Assembly (NCBI RefSeq): GCF_005083565.1
Contig: NZ_CP034891.1
Location: forward strand, 434,001-498,000
Direction of reading: 5' to 3'
Source of the DNA: Buchnera aphidicola (Acyrthosiphon lactucae)
Lineage (GTDB): Bacteria; Pseudomonadota; Gammaproteobacteria; Enterobacterales; Enterobacteriaceae
DNA length: 64,000 bases
The notes below the pieces were generated by a model that was not told where the DNA came from, did not search any database, and worked only from the letters and a program-made list of their open reading frames with translations. Within the stretch, counting starts at the first letter, position 1, and the number at the start of each line of letters is the position of its first letter. The position numbers and the translations under genes were made by a program. This document shows positions 53,765 through 64,000 of this stretch, piece by piece.

Positions 53765-54759
53765 ATGAAAAGTATAAATCCAGATGAATTAAAAAAAAAA
53801 TAATGCATAAATTAAACTCCTTTTATATTTTTTTAGGAGAAGATCTTTTCTTATTAGAAAGAAATCAAGATTTAATATTAAATTTTGCATATAAAAAGGG
53901 ATTTTCAGAAAAAGTGATAATTGATATAGAAAAGGATAAAGATTGGGAAAAAGTGATTTTATTTTATAAAAATAAAAATTTATTTTTTAAAAAAACTACT
54001 TTAGTCGTTAATTTTCTTATAAAAAAATTAAATATTGTTTTAGTTAAACATATTCATGAAATATTTTCTGTTTTAAATCTAGATATATTAATCATATTAA
54101 AATTTAATCATTTATCTCGTTTTATTGAAAAGAATAAATTTTTAAACAAATTTAAAAAATTTAATATAGTTTCTTGTTTTACACCGTATAATTTACATTT
54201 TATTAATTGGATCAAATATGAAATTCAAGAAAAAAATATAAATATAGAAGAAAAAGCATTTCTTTTATTATGTAAATACTATGAAGGTAATACTTTATTT
54301 ATATATAAAATTTTAGATATACTATTAATAACATGGCCCAATAGTTGCATCACAGTAGAAAAAATAAAAAAAATTATTATTGATTTTTTTGATTTGTCTC
54401 CATTACATTGGATTAACTCTATATTTCAAGGTCAAATAGAAAAAGCTATTTATATACTAAATCATTTTTGTAAAAAAAAATACAACCCGCTTATTCTAGT
54501 ACGTTCTTTACAAAAGGATTTATTTAAATTAATTTATATTAGACGTGAAAAAACAATAATTACTAATTCACTATTAGATAAAAATAATATTTGGCATACT
54601 AGATATAAATTTTTTAAAAATGCTTGTAAAAAAATTAATAATAATAGTTTGTTAAAAGCTATTAAAATACTTGTAAAAATAGAAATAAACATTAAAAAAA
54701 AATATAATACTAACGTTTGGAATCAACTACAAGAATTAACTTTAACATTATGTAACTAA
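53765..54759 (+). CDS. holA: DNA polymerase III delta subunit HolA, frame broken at a 10-A tract near the start
   Basis: HolA opens the beta clamp within the clamp loader. The ATG at 53765 reads MKSINPDELKKK and meets a stop at 53801-53803 after an A10 tract. In the -1 frame the protein continues IMHKLNSFYIFLGEDLFLLERNQD to 54759. With one added A, the first 36 residues align without gaps to E. coli (MIRLYPEQLRAQLNEGL...YLLLGNDPLLLQESQD) and the product is 331 residues (E. coli 343). An internal ATG at 53803 could instead give a protein 13 residues shorter. It sits between leuS and nadD as in E. coli. Confidence 0.9.
53791..53800 (+). repeat. A10 tract at the holA frame break
   Basis: Ten A's directly followed by TAATG, where the stop of the first frame and an internal ATG of the second overlap. 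Eleven A's fuse the frames. Confidence 0.85.
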
Positions 54760-54780
54760 GACCCTATATATTAATAAAAA

Positions 54781-55434
54781 ATGGAAAAATTACATGCAAT
54801 ATTTGGTGGAAATTTCGATCCTATTCATTATGGACATATTTATTCTGCTGAAAAATTAGCCAAAGAAATATCTATAGAAAAAATAATATTTTTACCAAAT
54901 AACTGCCCCCCTCATAGAGATAAGACTAAAACATCGATAATAGATAAAATAAAAATGATTAAACTTGCTATTCAGAATAATCCTTTATTCCAAATAAGTT
55001 ATTTAGAAACAAAAAAAAATAATTTTTTTTATACTATAGATACATTAAAAAAAATTAGAAAAACAATAAGTTATTCAAGACCTTTGTGCTTTATAATAGG
55101 AGAAGATAACTTAAAAAAATTCTATCTCTGGAAAGATTGGAAAAAAATATTATTATATTGTCACCTGTTAATTTGTCCTAGAAAACATAAAAAAAATGAT
55201 ATTATTAAAAATAATAATGAATTTAAAAATTGGATCTATTCTAATACAGTATACGATTTTAACTTACTACATCAGAAATCATTTGGTTTAATTTTTTTTT
55301 CAAAAACATCTCTTATTAATATTTCTTCAAGTAAAATAAGAAAAAATTATTCTACGGGCGTAAGTTCTTGTGCACTCTTGCCATCTATTGTAAATAATTA
55401 TATTTTATCAAAAAAATTATACTGTTATAATTAA
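54781..55434 (+). CDS. nadD: Nicotinate-nucleotide adenylyltransferase
   Basis: NadD (217 residues, E. coli 213) makes NaAD in NAD synthesis. The nucleotidyltransferase motif is FGGNFDPIHYGHI, with FLPNNCPPHR and the C-terminal ISSSKIRKN. It follows holA by 21 bases. The cobC, rsfS and rlmH genes that follow in E. coli are absent. Confidence 0.96.
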   Translation: MEKLHAIFGGNFDPIHYGHIYSAEKLAKEISIEKIIFLPNNCPPHRDKTKTSIIDKIKMIKLAIQNNPLFQISYLETKKNNFFYTIDTLKKIRKTISYSRPLCFIIGEDNLKKFYLWKDWKKILLYCHLLICPRKHKKNDIIKNNNEFKNWIYSNTVYDFNLLHQKSFGLIFFSKTSLINISSSKIRKNYSTGVSSCALLPSIVNNYILSKKLYCYN

Positions 55435-55507
55435 TAATATTTTTACTTCTTTATTGGATGTTTTTATAAAACTTAAACAAATAATGTGAAATATATTTAA
55501 TAAAAAA

Positions 55508-55743
55508 ATGAAAAAAAAAAAAATATTATATTGAATCTAATTGGACTACGATGTCCAGAACCGATTATGGTCATAAGAAAAACAATTCGTAATATAAAAA
55601 AAAATGAAAAAATATTAGTTTTATCAGATGATCCGGCAACTAAAAGAGATATTCCAAACTTTTGTTATTTTATGGAACATCAATTATTAAAACATGAAAT
55701 AACAATCAAACCTTATCGTTTTTTGTTAAAAAAAGGATTGTAA
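55508..55743 (+). CDS. tusA: Sulfurtransferase TusA, frame broken at a 13-A tract after the start codon
   Basis: TusA relays sulfur from IscS toward MnmA for 2-thiouridine in tRNA. The body is clear: [17 protein letters not shown] with the active cysteine, then [17 protein letters not shown]. The only ATG upstream (55508) is followed by thirteen A's (55511-55523) and is out of frame; one extra A would give [19 protein letters not shown], 78 residues in total (E. coli 81). Starting instead at TTG 55531 would give 70 residues with an N-terminus shorter than the family. No ribosome binding site is obvious for either. Confidence 0.85.
55511..55523 (+). repeat. A13 tract immediately after the tusA ATG
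   Basis: Thirteen A's, the longest homopolymer I noticed in the window. The frame relation (-1) equals that of the other broken genes; eleven or fourteen A's would join ATG and coding frame. Confidence 0.85.
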
Positions 55744-55873
55744 ATTTTGAAAAACATTTCTAATAATAATTAAATATTTAATATATACACTTTAAAATTT
55801 AATATATAATTATTATATATTAAATATAGTGTATATATTTTAAAAAATCTATTTTCTAATAATATAAAATATA

Positions 55874-56986
55874 TTAAAGATTAATTAATATATTTAACAT
55901 TCTTCTTAAAGGTTCTGCAGCACCCCATAAAAGTTGGTCTCCGACAGTAAAAGCAGATAAATATTTTTTACCCATGTTTAATTTTCTTAAACGACCTATT
56001 GGGATATCTAATGTATTAGTTACAGCAGATGGAGTTAATTTTAATAATGTATCTCTTATATTATTTGGAACAACATTAACCCACTGATTATGATTTTCAA
56101 TAATTTCTTCAATATTTTCTAAAGAAAGATCTTTTTTTAATTTAACAACAAATGATTGACTATGACAACGAAGCGAAGCTATTCGTACACATATACCGTC
56201 AATTAAAATATTATTTTTAGTTCCTAAAATTTTATTAGTTTCAGCTTGACCTTTCCATTCTTCTCGACTTTGACCATTACTCATTTCTATATCGATCCAG
56301 GGTATTAAGCTACCAGCTAATGGAACAGAAAAATTTTCGACAGGAAAATTCAAACTTCGAGACATTTGAGTTACTTTATGTTCAATATTTAAAATTGAAA
56401 GAGAATCTTCTAATAAATCTTTTGATACAATGTTATATAGCATTCCCATTTGATTTAATAACTCTATCATATGACGTGCACCTGCACCAGATGCCGCTTG
56501 ATAAGTAGATATAGAAATCCATTCAATTAGTTCTTTTTCAAATAAACCTCCTAAAGACATAAGCATTAAACTAATAGTACAGTTACCTCCTATAAAAGTT
56601 TTAATCCCTTTTTTTATAGAACTTTGTATAAAATGATAATTAATAGGATCTAAAATAATCACAGAATCACTGTTCATTCGTAAATTAGAGGCAGCATCTA
56701 TCCAATAACCCTTCCAAGCATTTTTTCGCAATTTTGGATAAATTTCTTTAGTATAAATACCTCCTTGACATGTAATTATAATATCCATGTCTTTTAAAGC
56801 ATCAATGTTATAAGCATCTTCTAGAATATTAGAAGCTGAATTATTTATAATAGGACTATTTTGACCAGATTGAGATGTTGAAAAAAAAACAGGTTTGATT
56901 TTTAAAAAATCATTTTCTTCTTGCATTCTTTTTAATAAAACTGATCCAACCATTCCACGCCAACCAACTAAACCTACAATTTTCAT
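55874..56986 (-). CDS. asd: Aspartate-semialdehyde dehydrogenase
   Basis: Asd reduces aspartyl phosphate, feeding lysine, threonine and methionine synthesis. The ATG at 56986 ([17 protein letters not shown]) matches the E. coli start and gives 370 residues (E. coli 367); the ATG at 57001 adds five residues without support. The catalytic cysteine is in [10 protein letters not shown], and [10 protein letters not shown] is conserved. It works upstream of lysA in the same pathway. Confidence 0.97.
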   Translation of the reverse strand: MKIVGLVGWRGMVGSVLLKRMQEENDFLKIKPVFFSTSQSGQNSPIINNSASNILEDAYNIDALKDMDIIITCQGGIYTKEIYPKLRKNAWKGYWIDAASNLRMNSDSVIILDPINYHFIQSSIKKGIKTFIGGNCTISLMLMSLGGLFEKELIEWISISTYQAASGAGARHMIELLNQMGMLYNIVSKDLLEDSLSILNIEHKVTQMSRSLNFPVENFSVPLAGSLIPWIDIEMSNGQSREEWKGQAETNKILGTKNNILIDGICVRIASLRCHSQSFVVKLKKDLSLENIEEIIENHNQWVNVVPNNIRDTLLKLTPSAVTNTLDIPIGRLRKLNMGKKYLSAFTVGDQLLWGAAEPLRRMLNILINL

Positions 56987-57289
56987 AATCAATAAATACA
57001 CGGATAATTTACATTAATAATAATATTTATTAAAACTATTAATAAACATATTTAAAGTAAACTTTTTTCCGGCTCCTAAGAATAATCAGTAAAAGAACAT
57101 TAATTAATAATTAAAAATTTTATATAAGAAAAATATATACTCTCTAAAGATATAAGAGATTTTTAATAAAAATATTAAAATATAAAATTCTATTTTAATT
57201 TTAAATATACTATAAAATCATAATTTTATATTAGAAAAAATATTTTATATAAGAAAGAGCATAACTTTAAAAGGATAGAAAGAATTAAA

Positions 57290-57883
57290 ATGACTGAAAT
57301 AATCTCTACAACTATATTATTAGTTCTAATTATGGATCCTTTAGGAAATCTTCCAATATTCATGACAATATTAAAACACCTAGAAGCAAAAAGACGAAGA
57401 ATTGTAGTTATACGTGAAATGATTATAGCATTAATTGTTATGCTATTATTCTTATTTGTTGGAGAAAAGATACTTATTATTCTAAATTTAAAAACTGAAA
57501 CCGTTTCAATATCTGGAGGTATTATTTTATTTTTAATTGCTATTAAAATGATTTTCCCTTCTGAAGAAAACAATAGTAATGATGTTTCTTCATATGAAGA
57601 ACCTTTTTTAGTTCCTTTAGCTATTCCATTAGTTGCTGGACCATCTTTATTAGCAACATTAATGCTTCTATCGCATCAATATTTATATCATATGTTTTAT
57701 TTAGTTGGATCATTACTAATTGCATGGTGCTTTACTGTTATAATATTATTATTATCTGGTTTATTTTTAAAATTATTTGGTGCAAAAGGTGTTAATGCTT
57801 TAGAACGTCTTATGGGTTTAGTTTTAATTATGCTTTCTACTCAAATGTTTTTAGATGGAATTAGAGCATGGTTTAAAAATTAG
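57290..57883 (+). CDS. yhgN: MarC family inner membrane protein YhgN
   Basis: The 197 residues (as in E. coli YhgN) form about six membrane segments with the MarC signature DPLGNLPIFMTILKH and FLVPLAIPLVAGPSLLATLM. The function is unknown; some YhgN homologues are suggested to be amino-acid exporters, which is not shown here. In E. coli it also lies next to asd. An AAAAGGATAG site precedes the ATG. Confidence 0.93.
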   Translation: MTEIISTTILLVLIMDPLGNLPIFMTILKHLEAKRRRIVVIREMIIALIVMLLFLFVGEKILIILNLKTETVSISGGIILFLIAIKMIFPSEENNSNDVSSYEEPFLVPLAIPLVAGPSLLATLMLLSHQYLYHMFYLVGSLLIAWCFTVIILLLSGLFLKLFGAKGVNALERLMGLVLIMLSTQMFLDGIRAWFKN

Positions 57884-57902
57884 AATATATTATTTCTTTA
57901 AG

Positions 57903-57929
57903 AACCTGTTATCAGTAGAATAACAGGTT
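57903..57929 (+). terminator. Rho-independent terminator after yhgN
   Basis: AACCTGTTAT and ATAACAGGTT form a 10-bp perfect stem with a 7-base loop, followed by AAAATAAATTTTTTTT. Confidence 0.8.
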
Positions 57930-58002
57930 AAAATAAATTTTTTTTAAAAATATAAAAAAATTAAGAAAAATTACATACAAATTACTGTAAAAAGGTATGA
58001 TT

Positions 58003-59178
58003 ATGACTATAAAAAAAATAACTGAAATAAATATAACTGGAAAAAGAGTTTTAATAAGAAGTGATTTAAATGTTCCTATAGAAAAAGGAGTTATTCAATC
58101 TGATGCAAGAATTTTAGCTTCTCTTCCTACTATTGAATTTGCCATTAAAAAAAACGCGAAAGTAATTATTATGTCTCATTTAGGACGACCAAAAGAAGAA
58201 TGTTATACAAAAGAATATTCTTTATTCCCTATATTTGAATATTTTAAAAAAAAATTTAATTATACAAAAATATATTTTTCCGATAATTTTTTAGAAGATG
58301 TTCAACTTAATTCAGGAGAAATTGCAATTTTAGAAAATACTCGTTTTAATAAAGGAGAATTAGATAACCATGACAAACTATCTAAAAAATATTCTAATAT
58401 TTGCGATATATTTGTAATGGATGCATTTGGAAGTGCACACAGAATGCAATCATCTACTTACGGCGTAGGAAAATTTGTTAAAGTTGCATGTGCTGGACTT
58501 CTTCTAATAAATGAAATAAATGCTTTAAAAAAAGCGTTAAAAAAACCAAAACGTCCAATGGTAGCTATAATTGGAGGCTCAAAAGTATCAACTAAATTTA
58601 ATGTATTAAACAAATTAGCTACAATTGCAGATACAATAATAGTTGGAGGAGGAATAGCAAATACTTTTTTAGCTATTGATTATAAAATAGGAAAATCACT
58701 ACATGAACCAGATTTTATATTTGAAGCTAAAAAATTACGTGATAAGTACAATATTATTGTACCAATCGATTCACGTGTGGGGGAAAATTTTTGTAAAAAT
58801 GAAAAATCTATAATTAAATTACCTAATAATATTACAGAAAATGAAGAAATTATGGATTTTGGTGATAAAAGTATTGAAAAAATTATTCATATTCTTAAAC
58901 AATCTCAAACAATTATTTGGAATGGACCAGTTGGAGTATTTGAATTTCCAAATTTTAGAAAAGGCACTGAAATGATTGCAAAAACAATTGCAGATAGCCA
59001 TGCTTTTTCAATAGCAGGAGGAGGAGATACATTATCTGTGATTGATATGTTTAATATAAAAAATAATATCTCTTATATTTCAACTGGAGGAGGAGCTTTT
59101 TTAGAATTTATAGAAGGGAAAAAACTACCTGCAATACACATGTTAGAAGAACATTTTAAAAAACAAATAAATAATTAA
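58003..59178 (+). CDS. pgk: Phosphoglycerate kinase
   Basis: Pgk (391 residues from the ATG at 58003; E. coli 387) makes ATP from 1,3-bisphosphoglycerate. AAAAAGG lies seven bases before this ATG, while the ATG at 57997 is too close to it. Signatures are RVLIRSDLNVPI, SHLGRP, GGSKVSTKFNVL and the nucleotide-binding GGGDTLSVI. It is upstream of fbaA as in E. coli, where epd precedes it; epd is absent. Confidence 0.97.
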   Translation: MTIKKITEINITGKRVLIRSDLNVPIEKGVIQSDARILASLPTIEFAIKKNAKVIIMSHLGRPKEECYTKEYSLFPIFEYFKKKFNYTKIYFSDNFLEDVQLNSGEIAILENTRFNKGELDNHDKLSKKYSNICDIFVMDAFGSAHRMQSSTYGVGKFVKVACAGLLLINEINALKKALKKPKRPMVAIIGGSKVSTKFNVLNKLATIADTIIVGGGIANTFLAIDYKIGKSLHEPDFIFEAKKLRDKYNIIVPIDSRVGENFCKNEKSIIKLPNNITENEEIMDFGDKSIEKIIHILKQSQTIIWNGPVGVFEFPNFRKGTEMIAKTIADSHAFSIAGGGDTLSVIDMFNIKNNISYISTGGGAFLEFIEGKKLPAIHMLEEHFKKQINN

Positions 59179-59189
59179 TAGGAAAAAAA

Positions 59190-60266
59190 TTGAATATTTT
59201 AAATATTATTAAACCAGGTGTTATGAATGGTAATGAAGCTCGCAAAATATTTGAATTAGCCAAAAAAAAACAATTTGCAATACCAGCTATAAATTGTATA
59301 GGAACTGATTCTATTAATAGTGTTTTAGAAACTGCAGCTAGAGTAAAATCCCCAGTTATCATACAATTTTCTTATGGAGGAGCTGCTTTTATTGCAGGTT
59401 ATAAAAATAGGTTATCAATAAATCATGAACAAGCAATAAAAGGATCTATATCTGGTGCTCAACATGTACATTTAATGGCAAAATATTATAAAATCCCGGT
59501 AATACTTCATACTGATCATTGTCCGAAAGAAACGCTGTCATGGATTGACGGACTACTAGAAGTAGGCGAAAAATATTATTATAATAATAACAGACCTCTT
59601 TTTACTTCTCATATGATTGATTTATCAAAAGAAATTTTACAAGAAAATATTTCTATTTGTAAAAAATATTTTAAAAAAATGAAAAATATTAATATGATGT
59701 TAGAAATAGAATTAGGATGTACAGGAGGAGAAGAAGATGGTATTGATAATACTACAATAGATAAAAAATTACTTTATACACAACCTCAAGATGTAAATTA
59801 TGCTTATGAAGAATTAAGTAAAATTAGTAAAAATTTTAGCATTGCTGCTTCATTTGGTAATATACATGGTGTTTATCAACCGGGAAATATTGATCTTAGA
59901 CCTATTATTTTAAAAAATTCACAAGAATTAGTAAGTACTAAACATAATTTGAAAAAAAATCCATTAAATTTAGTATTTCATGGAGGTTCAGGTTCAAATT
60001 TAAAAGAAATTAAGGAATCAATTAAATATGGCATTGTTAAAATGAATATTGATACTGATATACAATGGGCAGCATGGAAAGGTGTATTAAACTTTTATAA
60101 AAAAAATAAAGAATTTTTACAAAATCAATTAGGAAATAAAATTGATAAAAATAAACCTAATAAAAAATACTACGACCCAAGATCATGGATAAGAAAATCA
60201 CAAGAATCAATGTCAGTTAGATTAGAGAAATCATTTAAAGAATTAAATTCTTGTAATATTTTATAA
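59190..60266 (+). CDS. fbaA: Fructose-bisphosphate aldolase, class II, TTG start
   Basis: FbaA (358 residues, E. coli 359) is the zinc aldolase of glycolysis. Zinc and substrate residues are in HTDHC, ELGCTGGEEDGID, GNIHGVY and VFHGGSGS. The TTG at 59190 (MNILNIIKPGVMNG) is preceded by TAGGAAAAAAA and matches the E. coli N-terminus; the first ATG downstream would remove the start of the first helix. Confidence 0.96.
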   Translation: MNILNIIKPGVMNGNEARKIFELAKKKQFAIPAINCIGTDSINSVLETAARVKSPVIIQFSYGGAAFIAGYKNRLSINHEQAIKGSISGAQHVHLMAKYYKIPVILHTDHCPKETLSWIDGLLEVGEKYYYNNNRPLFTSHMIDLSKEILQENISICKKYFKKMKNINMMLEIELGCTGGEEDGIDNTTIDKKLLYTQPQDVNYAYEELSKISKNFSIAASFGNIHGVYQPGNIDLRPIILKNSQELVSTKHNLKKNPLNLVFHGGSGSNLKEIKESIKYGIVKMNIDTDIQWAAWKGVLNFYKKNKEFLQNQLGNKIDKNKPNKKYYDPRSWIRKSQESMSVRLEKSFKELNSCNIL

Positions 60267-60296
60267 AAATTTTTATCAAAAATTTTAACTATATTC

Positions 60297-60321
60297 CGGG
60301 GAATAAATAAAATATTCTCCG
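60297..60321 (+). terminator. Terminator hairpin after fbaA
   Basis: CGGGGAATA pairs with TATTCTCCG (9 bp, one G-U) around an AT-rich loop, 30 bases after fbaA. Likely end of the pgk-fbaA unit. Confidence 0.65.
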
Positions 60322-60409
60322 AAAAATCACTTTATTGAAATATATACTATGTATTAAAATAAATAACTATAATTTTTTTTAATTAATAAAAAAATATACA
60401 GAGATCATA

Positions 60410-61255
60410 ATGGACGAATTAAATGTAGTAAATGATATCAATCATGCAGGAAATTGGTTGATACGTAATCAAGAATTATTACTTGGATACATAGTGAATC
60501 TGACATCTGCTATTATTATTTTAGTTTCTGGAATGTTTATATCTAAAATCATATCAAATGGAGTTAACCAAGTATTAATTACTCGTAATATTGATGCTAC
60601 TATTGCTGGTTTTCTTTCTGCATTAATGCGATATATTGTTATTACTTTTACACTCATTGCTGCATTAGGTCGAATTGGAGTACAAACAACATCAGTAATT
60701 GCTATATTAGGAGCAGCTGGTATGGCAATAGGTTTAGCTTTACAAGGATCTTTATCTAATTTTGCAGCCGGTGTGTTATTAGTAACACTTAGACCATTAA
60801 AAACTGGAGAATATGTCAATTTAGGAAATGTTTCAGGAACTGTATTAAATATTCACATTTTTTATACGACACTTCGTACTTTAGATGGGAAAATTGTAGT
60901 AGTTCCTAATAATAAAATTATTTCTGGTAATATAATTAATTATTCAAGAGAACCAGCACGTCGTAATGAATTTATTATAAGTGTCTCTTATAATAGTGAT
61001 ATTGACTTGGTCATAAAAATTTTACGAACAGTAATAGAAAAAGAAGATCGAGTTATTAAAGATAGAGATATTATTGTCGGTCTTAGTGAATTAGCTCCAT
61101 CTTCTTTAAATTTTATAGTTCGTTGTTGGAGTAAAAATAACGATTTAAATTCAGTATATTGGGATTTAATGGCTAAATTTAAAAAAGAATTAGATAAAAA
61201 TAATATTAATATTCCTTATCCTCAACTAGATATACATGTTTATAAAAAAAAATAA
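60410..61255 (+). CDS. mscS: Small-conductance mechanosensitive channel MscS (YggB)
   Basis: MscS (281 residues, E. coli 286) protects the cell from hypo-osmotic lysis. Three membrane helices are followed by the pore-lining TM3 segment [20 protein letters not shown] and the cytoplasmic vestibule ([23 protein letters not shown]). The gene order pgk-fbaA-mscS is the E. coli one. Confidence 0.97.
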   Translation: MDELNVVNDINHAGNWLIRNQELLLGYIVNLTSAIIILVSGMFISKIISNGVNQVLITRNIDATIAGFLSALMRYIVITFTLIAALGRIGVQTTSVIAILGAAGMAIGLALQGSLSNFAAGVLLVTLRPLKTGEYVNLGNVSGTVLNIHIFYTTLRTLDGKIVVVPNNKIISGNIINYSREPARRNEFIISVSYNSDIDLVIKILRTVIEKEDRVIKDRDIIVGLSELAPSSLNFIVRCWSKNNDLNSVYWDLMAKFKKELDKNNINIPYPQLDIHVYKKK

Positions 61256-61318
61256 GATAATATAAAAAAATAAATAAAATTTTAAAAAATTACTAATTTA
61301 TTTAAATAATAGGTAGTT

Positions 61319-64000
61319 ATGTTTACGGTTTATAAATCAAATTCACTAAATATACTATTATTAAAAGCATATAATATTATTCAAAAAAAACCTCTTTCTA
61401 ATATTTTAGAAAAAGATATTTTTATTTATGATAATAAAATACTATTTCAATACTTAAATGTATTTTTTGCTGAAAAAATAGGAATTTCTGCTAATTTTAA
61501 ATTATATCATCCTAATGATTTTATATGGAAATTATTTCAAATCATTTTATCTAAAAAAGATCTAAAAAATACATTCACGCATTCTATGATGATATGGAAA
61601 ATCATGAAAGTTTTAGATAATGAGGATTTTTTAAAAAATTCTAATAAAAAAGACGATAAAATTCAAAAATTTAAATTTTCATTTTTAATGGCGAATATAT
61701 TTGAGCAATATATTTTTTATCGTCCTAATTGGATTAACGAATGGGAAATAGGAAAAAATATATCAATAATTGATCAAAATAAAAAATGGCAAATAAAATT
61801 ATGGATGAAAATAATATATAATATAAAAAAAACAAATCAATCTATTCATCATTTTTCAAATTTGTTTTATAATTTTAAACAATTAATTAAAGAAAAAAAA
61901 ATAAAAAAAAAATATTTACCTGATCGTTTTTTTATTATTTCTTCTTTTTCATTACATCCTTCTTATATAAAAATATTTAAAAAAATAAGCGCATATATTA
62001 ATATTTACTTTTTATGTATTACACCATATAAAAACAATATATTTCATTTGATTGAAAATAACAAAATTTGTTTAAATAAAAAAATCCAAGAAAAAGATGT
62101 ATTTAGTGATTCACTCATAACATTATGGGGGCAATACGAAAAAATTTATGCTTTATATATTATTAAATCTAGAAAAACTAAAATAATTAATTGTTTTCAA
62201 AAAAATAAAAATAACAATTTACTAAATATTATTAAAAATGATTTTTTTCACGGTAATAAATTAATAAAAAAAAAAGATTTTTAAAATTAACAGATAATTC
62301 AATTTCTATTAATATTTGTTTTAATAAAAAAAATGAAATAGAAGTACTATATGAGAAATTATTAATATTTTTAAATGAAAATCCATCTATAAATCCTGGT
62401 GATATCGTTGTTACTTCTTTTTCCATTGATGAATATACTTCATATATTCAATCAATATTTACATCAGCAGATGATAAAAAACAAATTCCTTTTTTTATAT
62501 CTAAAAATTTTTCAAAAAAAACTGAAATAATACTATCTTGTTTTAAAAAAATATTAAATTTATCAAATAGTCGTTTCGAAAACGAAGAAATATTAGAATT
62601 ACTCGATATTCCTGAAATAGCAAAAAAATTTAATTTTTTAGAAGAAGAGATAAAAGTTTTATATAATTGGATAGAAGAAACAAATATTCGATGGGCTATT
62701 GATGATAAACATAAAGATTATTTATCTTTTCCTAGAAATAAACAAAATACATGGTTTTATGGTATAGAAAAATTACTTCTTAGCTATGCAATGAATGATA
62801 CGAAAGTAATTTGGAATGATATTTTATCATGTAGTTTAATTAATGGTTCTAGAGCAGAGCTTATATCAAAATTAATTATATTTATAAAAATTCTAAAAAA
62901 ATGGCAAAGAAAATTATCAAAATCACAACATCTTAAAGATTGGCATTCATTATCTGGAAAATTAATTAGTGACTTTTTTTACCCTAGTAAAAAAATAGAA
63001 AAATCCATTCGGATAATTCAAAAAAATTGGATAGAAATGATAAACGAGAGTTTATTATCAAATTATTCAAAAAAAATTTCAATTAACATACTGAGAAAAA
63101 TTTTTTTTTATAAATGTTTTAATACTAATAAAAAAAAATTTTTACCTGGTGTAATAAATTTTTGTCATCCTACAGCTGTATGTTATCTTCCATTTAAAGT
63201 AATATGTATTATTGGAGCCGATCATTTAAGTATTCCAAAAACAAATTATTTAGATAATTTAAATTTATTAAAAAATTATCCATTAATTGGAGATATTGAT
63301 ATTTATCAAAAATATTGTTACTTATTTGCCCAAAGTATATCCTGTGCTGAAAAATATTTTTATATCAGTTATATTGGATATTCTATTAAAGATGAAAGTA
63401 AAAGATACCCGTCAGTTTTAATTGACCAATTGTTAAATTATATAGCATTTAATTTCTGTTTTATAGGAGATAAAAATTTAAGTTTAGAAGATAATACTAA
63501 AAAAATAATTAAACATCTATGCAAAAAATATAAAAAAGAACATTTTTATAAAAAACAAAATATAGATTTCTTTAAAAAAAGAAATTTACAAAATTTTTTT
63601 CAACATCCAGATGAAAAAATACATTATAAAAATTTATTAGAAGAAAAGAGTTGTAATAAAATCAATTTAAAAGATTTAATAAATTTTTGGAAAAATCCGA
63701 TATGCTATTTTTTTAATTTTAATTTAAAAATAAAATTTAATAAAAAAAAACAACAAATTCATACAACAGAACCTTTTCTAGTAAATCAATTAGATTCTTT
63801 TAAAATAAAAACTATTATATTAAATAAAATAATAAATAATCAAGATACAATGGAATTATTTCAACATTATCTTCTTTCTGGAAATTTACCTTATAATTTT
63901 TTTGGCAAGATATTTTGGAATAAGAATATTCAAGAAATGACCCTTATAGCAAAAGAAGTTATGAAATATAGAGTTTTAACAGAAGAAAAAAAAATTAATT
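61319..64000 (+). CDS. recC: Exonuclease V gamma chain RecC, 5' part, frame broken at a 10-A tract
   Basis: RecC is the Chi-recognising subunit of RecBCD. The start MFTVYKSNSLNILLLKAY matches E. coli RecC. The first frame (321 residues) stops at 62282-62284 after an A10 tract (62266-62275). The -1 frame is open from there to the window end, about 575 codons without a stop, with helicase-like text such as GDIVVTSFSIDEY, AVCYLPFKVICIIGADHL and DESKRYPSVLIDQLLNYI. One added A makes a single gene. The 3' end lies outside the window. Such a long intact second frame is not expected of an old pseudogene. Confidence 0.9.
62266..62275 (+). repeat. A10 tract at the recC frame break
   Basis: Ten A's where recC changes frame by -1; eleven join both parts. 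Confidence 0.85.

Overview
This window is a stretch of the chromosome of an obligate, AT-rich gammaproteobacterial endosymbiont, almost certainly Buchnera aphidicola, the primary symbiont of aphids. The reasons are a base composition of roughly three quarters A+T, dense Escherichia-like genes with genome-scale erosion of the genes between them, a Buchnera-type gene order, a polA reduced to its 5'-3' exonuclease, and no insertion sequence, prophage or CRISPR array. No stretch longer than about 300 bases lacks a gene.

Layout. 1-2.9 kb: ffh 3' end and the ribosomal/tRNA operon rpsP-rimM-trmD-rplS. 2.9-10.5 kb: tldD, aroQ, fis, rluD, bamD, alaS, csrA. 10.6-16.8 kb: tRNA-Ser, tRNA-Arg, gshA, metK, endA, rsmE, rpiA, and a tRNA-Met/Leu/Gln cluster. 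16.8-24.5 kb: glnS, pyrG, eno, then nlpD-ispF-ispD-ftsB on the minus strand. 24.5-33.5 kb: a complete sulfate-assimilation cluster, cysJIH and cysGDNC. 33.6-42.4 kb: mutS, dsbA, polA (exonuclease only), engB, typA, gmk, ygfZ. 42.5-50 kb: prfB, lysS, lysA, lgt, thyA, miaB, ybeY. 50-55.8 kb: corC, leuS, holA, nadD, tusA. 55.8-64 kb: asd, yhgN, pgk, fbaA, mscS and the 5' part of recC.

How the genes work together. The cys genes reduce sulfate to sulfide, and CysG makes the siroheme that CysI needs. asd, lysA and aroQ belong to essential amino-acid synthesis for the host. rpsP, rimM, trmD, rplS, prfB, ybeY, four aminoacyl-tRNA synthetases, tusA and miaB serve translation. Retained regulators are few (fis, csrA).

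The most striking signal is six genes (trmD, endA, ybeY, holA, tusA, recC) whose reading frame is broken exactly at a poly(A)/poly(T) tract (10 bases in five of them, 13 in tusA). All six break in the same direction: one extra A restores the frame, and in trmD, ybeY and holA it gives a gapless match to the E. coli protein as I recall it. This fits expression that depends on RNA polymerase slippage, already described for poly(A) tracts in Buchnera and Blochmannia, though systematic homopolymer under-calling must be excluded. Other notable points are the separate programmed +1 frameshift in prfB, a LeuRS editing site with lost threonines beside an intact AlaRS editing site, loss of the lipobox cysteine in BamD and NlpD although lgt is kept, and a GC-rich csrA leader.
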